In this document: positions 21,730 to 33,784 of the stretch, piece after piece
Layout of the letters: every line of letters begins with the position of its first letter
Position numbering within the stretch: position 1 is the first letter of the stretch
Assembly (NCBI RefSeq): GCF_009727055.1
Contig: NC_052353.1
Coordinates: 62,843,864 to 62,907,863, forward strand
Direction: 5' to 3'
Length of the DNA stretch: 64,000 nt
Origin: Benincasa hispida
Taxonomy: Eukaryota > Streptophyta > Magnoliopsida > Cucurbitales > Cucurbitaceae
Translations under genes and position numbers: made by a program
Notes under the pieces: model-generated
Database searches by the model: none
What the model was told of the DNA's origin: nothing
Seen by the model: the letters and a program-made list of their open reading frames with translations, nothing else

Positions 21730-23873
21730 TGACGACATGTAGAAATGCATGTCATCTTAGGCCTTTTATTTAGAATTATGAAGGTTGTTAGGTAGAATAT
21801 GCGTCGATCATGATACGAATTCACAAGAATATGAGTTTGCATCGATCAGCATGTCGAATCTCAGCTAACCCTTTATTTTTCATTAATTATACATTTAATG
21901 TTCTATTTTTGTAGCCAATGTAGGAAATGAAGGCAAACGTGGAAACTGAACCATTGCATAGATGACCGCATGTGGAGAAACACTCCATCGCAAGGCAAAC
22001 GCATCGATCAACGCATGGATGTTGTGGTAATCAGCCGTATGCATCCATCGCATGGAAGTTGCGCTTGTCAAACGATTGCAGTCATCATGTAGAGTTGCGG
22101 TATTAAGCGAATGTGGCCATTGGATGATTGCGGCTAAGCGACAATGCATTCTAATGGGATCAACGTAAGGTAGGTGGAATGAACACATCAACGCATCTAC
22201 CTCGAGAAAATCCAAAGCTGATGTTGATATTTCACCTACCACGCGTTAGTGGCAGAGGTTCAGAAAAAGACTAACGTGCCAAACGTCAGACTCAGACAGT
22301 CCAATTAATGCTATCGGCGACCCAAGCTCTATAAATAGAAGCCAATGAGCTGAAATTCATTTTATCCAAGGTTTTCACCTGAGGTTCGCCTGGGGCGGAT
22401 CCTTGTGATCCAGACAAACTACGTGAAAAGACGCTGAGAGTTCTTCACCTCTTTCATCCATTCCGAGTGACGACCGGAGCCTTCGACTGAAGCTAGATCT
22501 CGAGAGAGTCAGCTCCTCCACCCATCCATGGCACCACCAGAAGCCTTGACGCACATCCGCTGGAAGTAAAGTTTTGCTTCTAGCCGGTCATTTCTTTTTC
22601 CTTCTTTTTCTATATTGTATTGTATGATATTTTGGAATTAAACAATTAATACAATGTGTTTTTCGATGCATTTCTCTATTCCCTCGACTTCATCTCCATC
22701 TTCTTGCTTAGCATCTTTACTTTCATTGCAACACTTAGTGGGATGCTTGGGTATTACATACTTAGTCATGTGGATTAGGAATATAAAGCATGTAGCAACC
22801 CATCGAGAGGTGTGCGTTGTGCGAGTATGTGAGTAATCTTATTTGCTTAGTGTGAAGCTACTGCAACGCCTGTCTATGGGCTAACGCATTGCTTGTCTAT
22901 GAGTGAAGTCAACAACAATCAACTGCCCGAGAGGGTAAGTGGTTGGACGCATTAAGTAAGTTATGCATTGTTCACTAGGGATAGTAACAATCTTAGATGA
23001 GCAAAATTTATGCGATTGTCTTGTATTATGTATGCTTCATTCGTCCATTAGGGATACTCGAGAGGGTAGTCTAAGGACAGGATCTAGACTTGGGAAGGTC
23101 AGGTCAGAATCTAGGCTTGGGAGAGCCAGATTAGAACACATAATACAAGAGATAGGCGCTTAGGAATGAGCACTATTTGTTATTAACGCATCGCATGCAT
23201 CCTAGAGATAAGATACATTGAATGCGGTCACTTTGCTTTCATGCATTCTACATCATCGCATAGGACAAGAGTAGAGACTTAGGAATAAGCTCTATGGACA
23301 CTTTGTGTTCAATACATGCAACCTAGAATTAGGAGCACCACATTTCCATTGGAAAATGACTTGTCGTGCATGGTTGTAGCATGATTGCATGGATTGCGTT
23401 GACTAGGGTTGCCCTTGCAATCGCTCTTAGTTTTGTAATGAAAACATCTCCGCATTTTATCTATTTTCCCACACATTTATTTCATGTCGAGGTTTGTTGC
23501 ATCTCTACCTTTCATGCATATTCTCATTACGTTGTCTGATAAATAGAAGTAGGAGTAGGATTAACATAGCAACATCCCCTCCATTCTTTTATTCAAACTG
23601 TCGTATGCATATCACCGCAAACATATAGTTACAAAATCCTGTGTTTGACCTCGGATTACCCGAGAAACTTGTGTCCATGTTATATTTGGCGTGAATGCAA
23701 AAAAACTTGTGGCAGGACGCATGGTCATCACATACATTTATTAACGCATATTTATTCCAACGCATGATCATCGACGTATGACTATCAATGCATATCTTAG
23801 GAACATGCATCACATACAGCGTCCAAGGGAAGTTGGTTTTCGAGTAAAATTGACTTCCAATTTTCCTTCATCA
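21730..23873 (+). mobile_element. Solo LTR, Athila-like family, in element B's LTR
   Basis: 2144 bp from TGACGACATG to CTTCATCA with near-perfect 5-bp flanks ATGAT (21725-21729) and ATAAT (23874-23878). Removing it rejoins B's LTR at GGAATGAT / CGTTCC. It holds a TATA box (TATAAATAG at 22330-22338), and its start resembles the ATH-1 and E LTR starts (TGA..AC..G.AGAAATGCA). The CGCATGCATCCTAGAGATA block near 23190 matches the reverse complement of ATH-1's LTR, so it is a divergent member of the same lineage in the opposite orientation. It has no coding capacity. Confidence 0.8.
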
Positions 23874-23878
23874 ATAAT

Positions 23879-24032
23879 CGTTCCAAATTTCATTCATATT
23901 TGAACATACATAATTAAAGCACAAGAAATGAAAACTTACAGGTCTTGTACAATACGAAATTACAGCATGCTTAACAATGAGATCAAGAGAAAAATTATAC
24001 ATACCTTTGAAGACTCATGCTTCAAACTCCCT
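23879..24032 (-). repeat. Element B 3' LTR remnant (continues 21686-21729)
   Basis: Matches 30771-30925 of B's 5' LTR (TTACAGCATGCTTAACAATG, ACCTTTGAAGACTCATGC). At 24032 it is fused straight onto the pol frame at DKDEWIK, so most of the LTR plus the RT and RNase H regions were deleted. Confidence 0.8.
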
Positions 24033-26178
24033 TAATCCACTCATCCTTGTCAACATCCACAATGGATCCTGGATTCCATCATTAGAAATGACATTATGGG
24101 CTTCAGTCAAACCCATGTATCGATCCAATGGGTTCATAACCCTCCTACTACGTCGAGGCAGTCTCAACTCTTGAGCTGGTTGACTAGATGTACCGACATC
24201 AACAACACTTGTTGAAACCTCAGTAGTCTCAGACTCACTAGAAATCTCACGTAAAACAAGCTTACTTCGTGGTTTATGATCCCTAATGTGGTCTTATTCT
24301 AAGAAGATAGCATTTGTAGAAACAAACACTTTGTTGTCACTCGGATCATAGAAGTATCCACCTCTCGTTTTACTGGGGTAGCCTACAAAGAGATAAACTT
24401 TCGAACACGGTTCCACCTTCTTTGGGTTAGTCACAAGCACATGGGTCGGACACCCCCAATTCCTAAAATGGTGTAAAGTACCTTTATGGCCTCTCCACAA
24501 CTCAAAAGGTGTTTTAGAAACACTTTTCGAGGGAATGTTGTTTAGAATGTAACATGTAGTCTCCATTGCAAAACCCCAAAACGAGTCTGGAAGACAAGCA
24601 TAACTCATCATAGACTGAACCATGTCCAACAAGGTTCTGTTTCTCCTTTCTGATGTACCATTCTATTGAGATGTACCTGGGGTCGAAAGTTGGGACGTAA
24701 TTCTATGTTCTATCATATAGTTCTGGAATTTGAGGTCCATATATTCTCTACCACGATTAGATCATAGTGTTTTTATCTTCTTACCTAACAAGTTTTCAAC
24801 TTCAGCCTTATACTCTTTGAACTTGTCAAGGGCTTCAGACTTATGTTGCATTAGGTAGAGATACCTGTACCTTGACTAATCATCTATGAAAGAGATGAAA
24901 TATTCATGCCCACCTTGAGCTCTAACACTCATCGGTCAGAATGTACAAGCTCTAAGGCTTCCTTGGCTCTGTAACCTTTTCCAGTAAAAGGTCGTTTGGA
25001 CATCTTGCCTTCGAGGCATGCACACCGGCAAGGAGTTTTCTTCTAAACTCTTTAGAAGTCCACATTTCACCACTGCTTAATCCTATTCAGTTTGATGTGA
25101 CCTAATATTAGATGCCAAAGATGGTTGTTTCCTTAGGAGAAACCTTTGGTCTTTTAGTTGTTATCGCTGTACTGAGGATTTCAGTATTAAACAATGCTTT
25201 TATGACTAATGTCCTTAGTACATACAAGTTATTCCCCATTGAACTAAAACCAATCTCCATCCCATTTTTTAAAATAAACACTTTACTCTCAGAAAAGGAG
25301 ACGGTATAACCTTGTTCAATGAGACAAGAAACCGAGATTGAGTTCCTCTTGATATGAGGAACTATGAAAACATTATCCAGTAACAAATAACGTTTCTTGT
25401 CCAAAAATAACTTCAGCCTGCCTACAGCAACAACTAAAACAACCTCACCAGTACCGACTCGTAGAGTCAACTCTCCTTATGGCAATGTTTTCCAGGAACT
25501 AAATCTTTGGTAAGAAGAATTGACATAATTAGTAGCACCCGAATCTAGAATCTAGGAAGAATCATCATTCTCTACCAAACATGTCTCCAAGACCAATAAA
25601 TCATATTTACTGCCTTTAGACATCCTCCTCTTTTGGAGAGTAGTGGGATCAGTATCAGAACCTAAATAAGCTCCAAGTTCCATTTCAGAGAACACTTCTC
25701 GTTGATGAACTTTAACAGAATCAGCAACACTTGCTTTCTCTTTCTAGAGTTTAACTTGGGAACTGACACTACTGGTATTGTCATCCATCCCTTTGTGCTA
25801 AAAAAGTAAGGACTGACGTTCAAACAAATCTTGCAACGAGTCCATGATCTCGTATGGATTGACCATGTTCCCAACCTTTTTGGCCAAAGCATCAGGTATG
25901 CTAGCCAATATGTGAAGTAGGGCCAATGAATTAGCCTTCATCCACAACTCATATGCATTACGAACACTTCGCGGTGCATCAAGGGTCGGGACTTGAGAAC
26001 ATTCCTTGACCATAACAAATTCGAGGTCATTTACCACAAAATACATTTTACATGACTCTTTCCACTGTTGAAATCAGTCAAACTAAAGGCGTTTAACGGA
26101 AAATAAAAAATGTTGCTGAAAACAAAAACACATTGACCTACGTTAGGTTTTAAGCAAATACTCGTTGAAGAAACGTAT
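24033..26178 (-). pseudogene. Element B gag-protease-integrase remnants
   Basis: Minus order: gag (FDPRS-type block PRSVRNAYELWMKANSLAL, ILASIPDALAKK, PYEIMDSLQDLFERQS, 25798-26046), a protease/GAG-pre-integrase stretch (LRVGTGEVVLVVAVGRLKLF, LLDNVFIVPHIKRN, 25108-25470; active-site phrase ILDSGAT near 25540) and an integrase C-half (MSYACLPDSFWGFAMETT, PSKSVSKTPFELWRGHKG, VGYPSKTRGGYFYDPSDNKV, 24294-24632). Parts of gag (including any zinc knuckle) and the integrase core are eroded. Multiple stops and frameshifts are present. Compare element A at 12412 and 20077. Confidence 0.85.
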
Positions 26179-28106
26179 TGAAGGAAATTGGAAGCGATGA
26201 TTTCCGTGAGCAGCGGAACAAGGCTATTCCAAATTACAATCTTGAATCAACAAATCATTTACAGTCGACTTCAAAACAAGCGGTTATACAATTTACAGAG
26301 AAATTACAGCATGAAACAACAAATGTACAGAGGGAAAAACTATACTAACAATGGCAGAAGCATCTCTAGGCTCCGATGTGCACTCTGATCAAACAACAGC
26401 AACCACGAGCGCTCGATCTACACGACCGCAACATCGCACGAACACTTTGCGCTCATCCTCAATAATCTCCTCGGTCACGAACTCCTCCGCAATAGCGAAC
26501 GGCCTCCACAGAACCACGAATGGCCTCCAAAAAACCTCGATGATGTCGAGTTAAGTCTGACACCACCAACAAGGCGACCTTGGTATTCTCAGTGTGAGAA
26601 TCCACAGGGTGGGCTCTGTTTGGACTTGGTGTGAGGCAGATGAATGGAGGAAACAACGATCGCATACACAACTGGGCAAGTGGGAGAAGTCGGAGACCTA
26701 TCGTATAGGTCAATGCCCAATAGTTTAGATAAAACTATGCGATCGTCTAGTAAAAGCTAGGCAATCGTTTAGCTCTACAGACTCTACACGATCATTTACC
26801 TTGGGCCAACGATCGTCTAGCAAAGCTATATGATCATTTAGTAGACACTGCATGATCGTTTAGCTCGCACCTGTACGATCGTTCATGGACCTATAGATCC
26901 GAAGCTCCAACCGTACGTGAAGAACTTACTAAACTCTTTAATCACGGGATCCATCATCCATTAACTACCAGCCATTCCACTAAAGACCAACAGTTGAACT
27001 CTCCTCACTACAGATATATTATGTGTCCATCCTAAAAAATAGGAAACTACTTTCCTTTATACTCACGGTTACCATGATCTAATAACCACCCACTTTGTTT
27101 GGTTATTTAAAAGAAAAAATATTAATTATCTGATAATTAATATTATTATAAATATAAATGATAACCAACTTATCATACTATATTTATAACCTATAGTTTT
27201 AATATTTCATCTCGTTCCAGACACTCCACTAAAGACCAATAACTGAACTCTTCTCAATACAGATATATTATGTGTCCATCTTAACCAATGAGCAGTGCGA
27301 CAACCCTTCACAGATTACTCATAAGTACAACTGGGCTAATAACCGTTATGCCCCAGTAGTTACATCTGTCTCCTTAAGTACCACTAATCCATCTAATGAA
27401 CATAAGTCATAGTCCTACTATGACTGAGTCTTCTCTTCCAAAGAAAAGTTGTGGCCACTATGTTCAAGCCTCGGAATCAGCCCTTAAGGGAGCAATCTCT
27501 CTACTTATCCCTGCTTCGGGAAAGGAGTGAATTCCATATTGTGGATTGAGTTCCCAGCTTTCAGATCAGACAAGTCCCCAAAAAGGTAGGCATGTTGAGT
27601 TGGCAATCTGGCCACTCTCACCCATACTAATCAAAGGACCGCCCTTAAAGGCAGAAGTTCACAAAACACTCAGGATTGAGGTCGTGTCACCTATGGTCGT
27701 TTAGGTGAGATGCAAGTCTCTAGTATCAACGGTTATATACAAAGTGTAGTCATCTCGTGGTCCAGGTCTTATACAAACTGTTTGTATAGAACACCCCCGC
27801 TCCATCTACCATCTGTAGTAGTCTACAACACTTGCAAACTTCTACAAAGCGGGTCGTATCCGTAGTGTCACCAAGATCAGGTATCCCACCTTAATCCTTA
27901 TACTACAGACCGATTTAGGTTATCACTTAAGGCATGATCCACTTGTATATCACATATACATGCTTAAATTCATATAAGATAACTAAGGAGCTTTGTTTAT
28001 TGGATATGAGTAAATGCCAGAATTAAATAACAGTTTTATTCATTGAACAATGTGTATCTTTACAAAACAACGAGACTCGGGGAGAATTAGGACACCAATC
28101 CCAACA
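26179..28106 (-). repeat. Extra copia LTR inside element B
   Basis: 1928 bp, minus sense TGTTGGGATTGG...CTTCA, like the LTRs of A and B. On its right lie 94 bp (28107-28200) equal to the 3' interior end of the family, including the polypurine tract GGACAAGTGGGAGAT. It is therefore a 3' LTR attached to its own upstream sequence and now sits between B's leader and gag. Confidence 0.8.
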
Positions 28107-28200
28107 ATCTCCCACTTGTCCTAATGACTCGGGAAATTAATGTACAATACGAATAAAAATGTACAATATACAATAAACTAGGGTATACCCCTATATCACA

Positions 28201-30712
28201 TAAATATCCAATATGGTTTAGCAAAACTAACATAAACCCCGTGTGACATCTAGTTTCGCAATGACATTTCAAAGGTTTAGGACAAAATCCACCAAAGGGT
28301 GGTCAATTTATCCCTCATCTGAATTGAGATATTCTCAACCAGCCATTAATACAAGAACAACTCTTGCTTTTATAACGACTAGCCATCATTGATTTGGTCA
28401 AGAAATCATTAACTTACTTAACAATTTTCCGTAAGTGTGACTCGTCATTTTAGGCCCTAGAGTTCTGTCCCAAGCAGCCAATCCGAAGGGAAAAAATTCG
28501 ATTGGGGCAAAAACTAAAGTGACCCTATCCATTTCTTGAGTTCACCTTAAAATTGACCAAGTGCACAAAACCCATCCGAAGGGGGACGCTCCCAGGGCAC
28601 CAGAGGGAGTGCAGAATAATCTTACGGTGTAAACCAATGAAGGAGACTGTAAGACGTGTTGACACACACCCTTCACCCACTTACTATAAATACTCTCTCC
28701 GTCCATCTTAATATTGACTCATGCAAACACCATCCGAAGGGGGATGCTCCCAGGGCACCAGAGGCCAAGCATGAATCTCACGACGTGAACATTCAGACAG
28801 AAACGTGAGTGGAATCATTGACATATCAGATACATCTGTTCCTCTCATTGAGTATTTTAAACCTAGGTTTAGTTTACTTAGAAAAAACACGATAAGAATT
28901 TTAATTAAGTGACTTTTTAGGTTTGCTCAAGAGTAACTTTTACCTTGGATAGTTGAACAACTTTTGATCATCATCCATTAAACCCTTTAACGGAGTCTTT
29001 GACCAACTGTCGAATGCTTGTAGAAAATCTATCTAATTCACCTTTTTAGGTAGGTTCCCAGATAAGGGTGTTCCGTTTCTATCAACTTAAGTACCCCATC
29101 CTACACAGAACCCGTCTTAGACAAAAGGTCCCTTAAAGATAGATTTAATACAATTTATCTTTTATGGAAATCAATTTAATCCTATTAAACCGATTTAAAG
29201 GATTAAACTTAGGTTACTAATCCCATTAGAACCTTTGAACTTAGGTCTATCTCAATCCAATTTTAAAACCCTTTTAAAACATGAGTTTACCCCAAGTCTG
29301 CATCCAACTCTTTCTTATCGATTTTAGTTCTAATTTCTTTTATAACGCTTATAACAGCAACAACCAAAACCATCCACAACGCAAAGCAAACATATACAAG
29401 GCATTCATAACATCTATAAATTAGCCTAAATGTCATGCTCCATGCATTGTTCATTCATTTCTACTTTTATGTAACTCTAATACAAATAAGCAATGAACCA
29501 AGCAAACATGCTTCCATTCACCCTTATACTATAATGCTTATAGTATAAAGTTGATGCATAAATATGCTTACTGCATGCATAAATATAACTCTTTTATTTC
29601 ATAATGCATGCACATGCTTTCTTGTAATTCATCATGCCATATTATAACACTTATAATACATGATGCATGAATAATTGCACAACCTAAGGTGGGTTTCAAA
29701 TCTATATGTCATATACTATGCCATATAAACCACATATATCTCATGTATATTAAACAAAAATTGATGAACCGGGATAATTAGCCTCAAAACCACAAAACTA
29801 AAGCTAACTATTACAAAAGCAAAGAGTCACCAGTTCAAACAGGCTAATTGGGTCTTGAACCACTTGGTCGAAGTCTGCGTCTCTACTGATCGTGCACCAA
29901 AATTGAGTGATCGCCTACACGAAAGAGTAAACGCTTTACTCAATCGTTTACCTACGTTCCAACGATCGTGTATCTTTTACTATGCGATGAAGCACGAGGT
30001 ACGCGATCAGGCAGTGCACCATGCATAACGCAAACCTTAAACGATCGTCTAAACGACAACGATGCGGTGAAGCACAATTGTCTAAACGACCGCTGAACAA
30101 GTGCCTAAGTATCGTATACTGCGTGATCGTGTAGTCAGTGACTATGCGATGAGGCATGCTAACTACACGATCGTTTAGTGCACGTGTCTTTTATTAAACG
30201 ATGAGGATCAAATGCTCCCACTCGACCATTTACTCATCACAGGCGATAAATAACTGTGAATCGCGCAAACTAACGCTACGCGATAGAGCAAACACTTTAC
30301 CCCAGCGTTTAGTATTAGCTAAACGATCTTTAGTAAATACTACATGATCACTTAGAAAGATCTACATGATCGTTTTACCTTAGGCTACACAATACGACCA
30401 ACTCTTAGCCTTTTTCCTCGCTAAGAACCGCATCTCCATGCTTTGAAACTTCACCATGAACGACTGGAAAAACTCAAACACTTTGAATTACAGACTCAAT
30501 TGCTTGTTAATTATGCCCAAAAAACCTAGGGGCCCTTACAAATTAACACTTCGTAATCAAAAGAAAGCTTTTAAACAGAGGCAATTAACCTATAAATATT
30601 CATCAATGCCATCTACAAACACATTTAACACTTAAATGCAAATGTAGAAAATTCACCACGACTATAAAAGAAGTTCGAAACAGAAGTGAAATTTGGAATA
30701 TGAGAACAACCT
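28201..30712 (-). other. Element B leader
   Basis: Reverse complement of the leader of element A (9877-12380), with shared blocks such as GGCTAATTATCCC and the two CGTGAGATTC/CCTGGGAG segments. No long reading frame. The CGATCG-type motif cluster is at 29890-30380. Confidence 0.75.
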
Positions 30713-30726
30713 GGCTCTGATACCAA
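30713..30726 (-). other. Primer-binding site of element B
   Basis: The minus strand reads TTGGTATCAGAGCC next to the LTR end, identical to the site of element A. Confidence 0.9.
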
Positions 30727-30727
30727 T

Positions 30728-32808
30728 TGAATGAAATCAGACATGAGGATTTCCATGAGCAGCGGAATGATCGTTCCAAATTCTATTCGTATTTGAATAT
30801 ACACAATTACAACAGAAGAAAGAAAACTTACAGGTCATGCACAATACGAAATTACAGCATGCTTAACAATGAAATCAAGGGAAAGAATATACATACCTTT
30901 GAAGACTCATGCTTCAAACTCCCTCGATCATGAACGTTCGATCAGTCTCCAAGATAGCAACACACGAACGCTCAAACACAGTGACCGCAACACAACAAGA
31001 TCAATCAGTAAACACGAACTCAACAATCTCCAAGATCACGAACCATACAAACGGTCTCCAAAACCTCGAACTCAGTCGAGTTAAATGAGGACACCACAAC
31101 AATGGCTACCTTGGTATTCTCGGTGTGAGAATCCAGAAGTGTGGGCTTTGTATGGACTTAGTTAGAGGAAGAGACCGAAGAAATAACAATCGTATAGACA
31201 ATTGAGTGAATAGAAGATGACAGTAGTCTATCGTATAGACGAATGCTCAATCGTTTAGAAGAAGGTAAACTATCGTATAGCAAATTCCCCCCAATCGTTT
31301 AGCTACGACCAGCTGAGTAACTATCGTATAGTGTCACTCCATGATCGTTTAGTCTCTCTTTTAGCTATCGTTTAGTGAATCCAATTCACTTAACAACGAT
31401 CCATGAGTTTTTCTGAGAATGGCAACTCTACAAAATTTAGGAAAACCTTTTTCTTTTTATCTCACGGTTACCATAAAACCACCAATAACCTTCTACTCAA
31501 TTGGTTATTAGAGAAAAAGAGATAACTATCCAATAATTAATATTACTATAAATATATATGATAACCAACATACCATATTATATTTATAACTTATAGTTTT
31601 AATATTTCATCTCATGTAACATATAAACTATAGCTCTTTTTCTATTTTATGGTATTTAATGTAAATCTCATTTACATTAATCTTCCACTTGATGTATCCA
31701 TACATCACACCGATCATATAATCGAATTTTCTTTTGTCAATTTGAACATTTCAAATCAACACCAAGACCTGATTTTTAACTTGAATCCAATGAGCTACTA
31801 AGGGGACCTTATGAACCTGTAGCGTGAAGCTTCAACGGTACGTGAATAACTGACTAAACTCTTTAGTCATGAGATCCACCATCCGTTAAATGCCAAGCAC
31901 TCCATTAAAGACTGACAGCTGCACTCTCCTTACTACAGATATATTTTGTGTCCATAACAATAAATCAACAGTGCGATAACCCTTCACGGATTGCTCGTAA
32001 GTACAACTAGGCCAATGACCGTTATGCCCCTGTAGTTACATCTAGCTCCTTAAGTACCATTGATCTCTCTAATGAACATAAGTCATAGTCCTACTATGAC
32101 TGAGTTCTCTCTTCCAAAGAGAAGTTGTGGCCACTATGTTCAAGACTTGGAATCAACTCTTAAAAGATCAATCTATCTACTTACCCCTGCTTTGGGGAAG
32201 GAGTGAATTTCATCTTGTGTAACTGAGTTCCCAGCTCCTAAATCAAACAAATACCCAAAGAGGTAGGCATGTTGAGTTGGCAATCTGGCTATTCTCACCC
32301 ATACTAATCAAAGGACCGCTGTCAAAGGCAGGTGTTTCCAAAACACTCAGGATTGAGGTCGTGTCACCTATGGTTGTTTAGGAGAGATGTAAGTCTCAAG
32401 TATCAACGGCATTATATAAAGATACTAGTCATCTCGTAGTCCGATCTTATACAAACTCTTTGTATAGGACACCCCTGCTTGCATGTCTCCACATGAATGA
32501 TCAGGATCTACCATCTGTAGTAGTTCACAATACTTGTAAACCTCTAGAAAGTAGGCCGTATCTGTAGTGTCACTAGGATCAGGTATCCCTCTTTAATCCT
32601 TATACTACAGACCCTTTTAAGTTATCACTTAAGGCATGATCCACTTGTATATCTTATATACATGCTTAAATTTACATACAATAACCATGGAGCTTTGTTT
32701 ATTGGATATGAGTAAATGCCAAATAAAATAACTCTTATTTTATTCATAATAATGTGTATAGTTTATAAACTACGAGACCCTGGGAGAATTAGGACACCAA
32801 TCCTAACA
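30728..32808 (-). repeat. Element B 5' LTR
   Basis: 2081 bp, minus sense TGTTAGGATTGG...TTCATTCA. It aligns with 33785-35849 in opposite orientation. It holds the conserved short inverted repeat TATACAAA..TTTGTATA near 32450. Confidence 0.85.
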
Positions 32809-32813
32809 CTAAG
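32809..32813. other. Target-site duplication of element B, right
   Basis: CTAAG, identical to 21681-21685. Element A's pol frame resumes at once with KTPREVEE. Confidence 0.85.
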
Positions 32814-33674
32814 ACACCTCGAGAGGTTGAGGAAATAAAATAGATTCCCCAGGCTTCAATTGTTGGAAGCCTCATGTATGCAATGTTATGTACTAGACCT
32901 GACATTTTCTATATAGTAAAGATTGTCAGTTGATATCAGTCCAATCCAAGATTAGATCAATGGACAACGGTTAAAACGATTCTCAAGTATTTTTGGAGAA
33001 TGAGAAACTATATGCTCGTGTATGGAGATAAGGATTTGATCCTTACAAGATTCACAGACTTTGACTTTCAGACTGATATAGATTATCGAAAATCGACACC
33101 AGGGTCAGTGTTCACTTTAAATGGAGGGGTTGTAGTTGGCGAAGCATCAAGCAAGGATGCATCACGGACTCCACTATGGAAGTCGAATACGTAACGGCTT
33201 GTGGAGTAGCTAAAGAGGTTGTTTGGCTAAGGGACCTGTCTCTTATACACATCTAGATGTGTATAAGAGACAGGAGTTGTAGTCTGGCGAAGCATCAAGC
33301 AAAGATGCATCACGGACTCCACTATGGAAGCCGAATACGTAACCGCTTGTGAAGCTGCTAAAGAGGCTGTTTGGCTTAGGAAGTTCCTTACAGATTTAGA
33401 AGTTGTTCCAAATATGTCTTTACCGATCACTCTATATTGTGATAATAGTAGTGCTGTGGCAAATTCTAAGGAACGTCGGAGTCACCGAAGAGGCAAGCAT
33501 ATTGAATGGAAGTATCATTTGATCATGGAGATTGTGCATTGCAGTGAAATGATAATCACAAAGACTGCATCGGAGCACAATGTTGCTGATTCGTTTACAA
33601 AGACTCTCACGGCTAAGGTGTTCAAAGGTCATCTGGAGAGTCTGGGTCTACGAGACATGCGGCACCTTGTCTAG
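32814..33674 (+). pseudogene. Element A RT end and RNase H, interrupted by an adapter
   Basis: Reads KTPREVEE, then SIVGSLMYAMLCTRPDI, NYMLVYGDKDLIL, the FTLNGGVVVG block, then after the adapter TMEAEYVTACEAAKEAVWLR, LPITLYCDNSSAVANSKE, RGKHIEWKYHLI and HNVADSFTKTLTAKVFKGHL, all standard copia RNase H blocks. Positions 33126-33235 and 33274-33384 are two slightly different copies of the same stretch, joined by the mate-pair adapter at 33236-33273. The duplication is therefore artificial. A stop near 32840 and others show decay. Confidence 0.85.
33236..33273. other. Nextera mate-pair junction adapter (assembly contamination)
   Basis: The 19-base Tn5 mosaic end CTGTCTCTTATACACATCT (33236-33254) is followed directly by its reverse complement (33255-33273). 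Together they form the 38-bp circularisation junction of Illumina Nextera mate-pair libraries. The minus-strand translation contains the well-known artefact peptide SYTHLDVYKRQ. It is not plant DNA. Confidence 0.97.
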
Positions 33675-33784
33675 GGCAAGTAGGAGATGATATTGAGTAT
33701 AGAGTATGCCCTAGTTTATTGTATATTGTACTATTTTTATGTACTGTACATTAGCCTCCCGAGGCATTAGGACAAGTGGGAAAT

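Larger units (their letters stand above)
21686..32808 (-). mobile_element. Copia element B (same family as A), minus strand, with an internal extra LTR
   Basis: Bounded by CTAAG duplications and by LTR ends in the minus sense TGTTAGG...CTTTCA. In minus order it holds: 5' LTR (32808-30728), primer site (30726-30713), leader (30712-28201), about 94 bp of a 3' interior end with polypurine tract (28200-28107), an extra LTR (28106-26179), gag-protease-integrase (26178-24033) and a 3' LTR reduced to its last ~200 bp (24032-23879 and 21729-21686). That last piece is split by a solo LTR. RT and RNase H are absent. The frame is riddled with stops. The extra LTR between leader and gag has no target duplication, so it did not arrive as a simple solo-LTR insertion. 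Confidence 0.85.

Noticed and set aside
21895..23163. Several 60-115-codon frames
   Set aside because: They lie inside a solo LTR with clear ends and target duplication. No protein motif is recognised.
33227..33430. Minus-strand 67-codon frame
   Set aside because: Antisense to RNase H and spans the sequencing adapter. It contains the artefact peptide SYTHLDVYKRQ.
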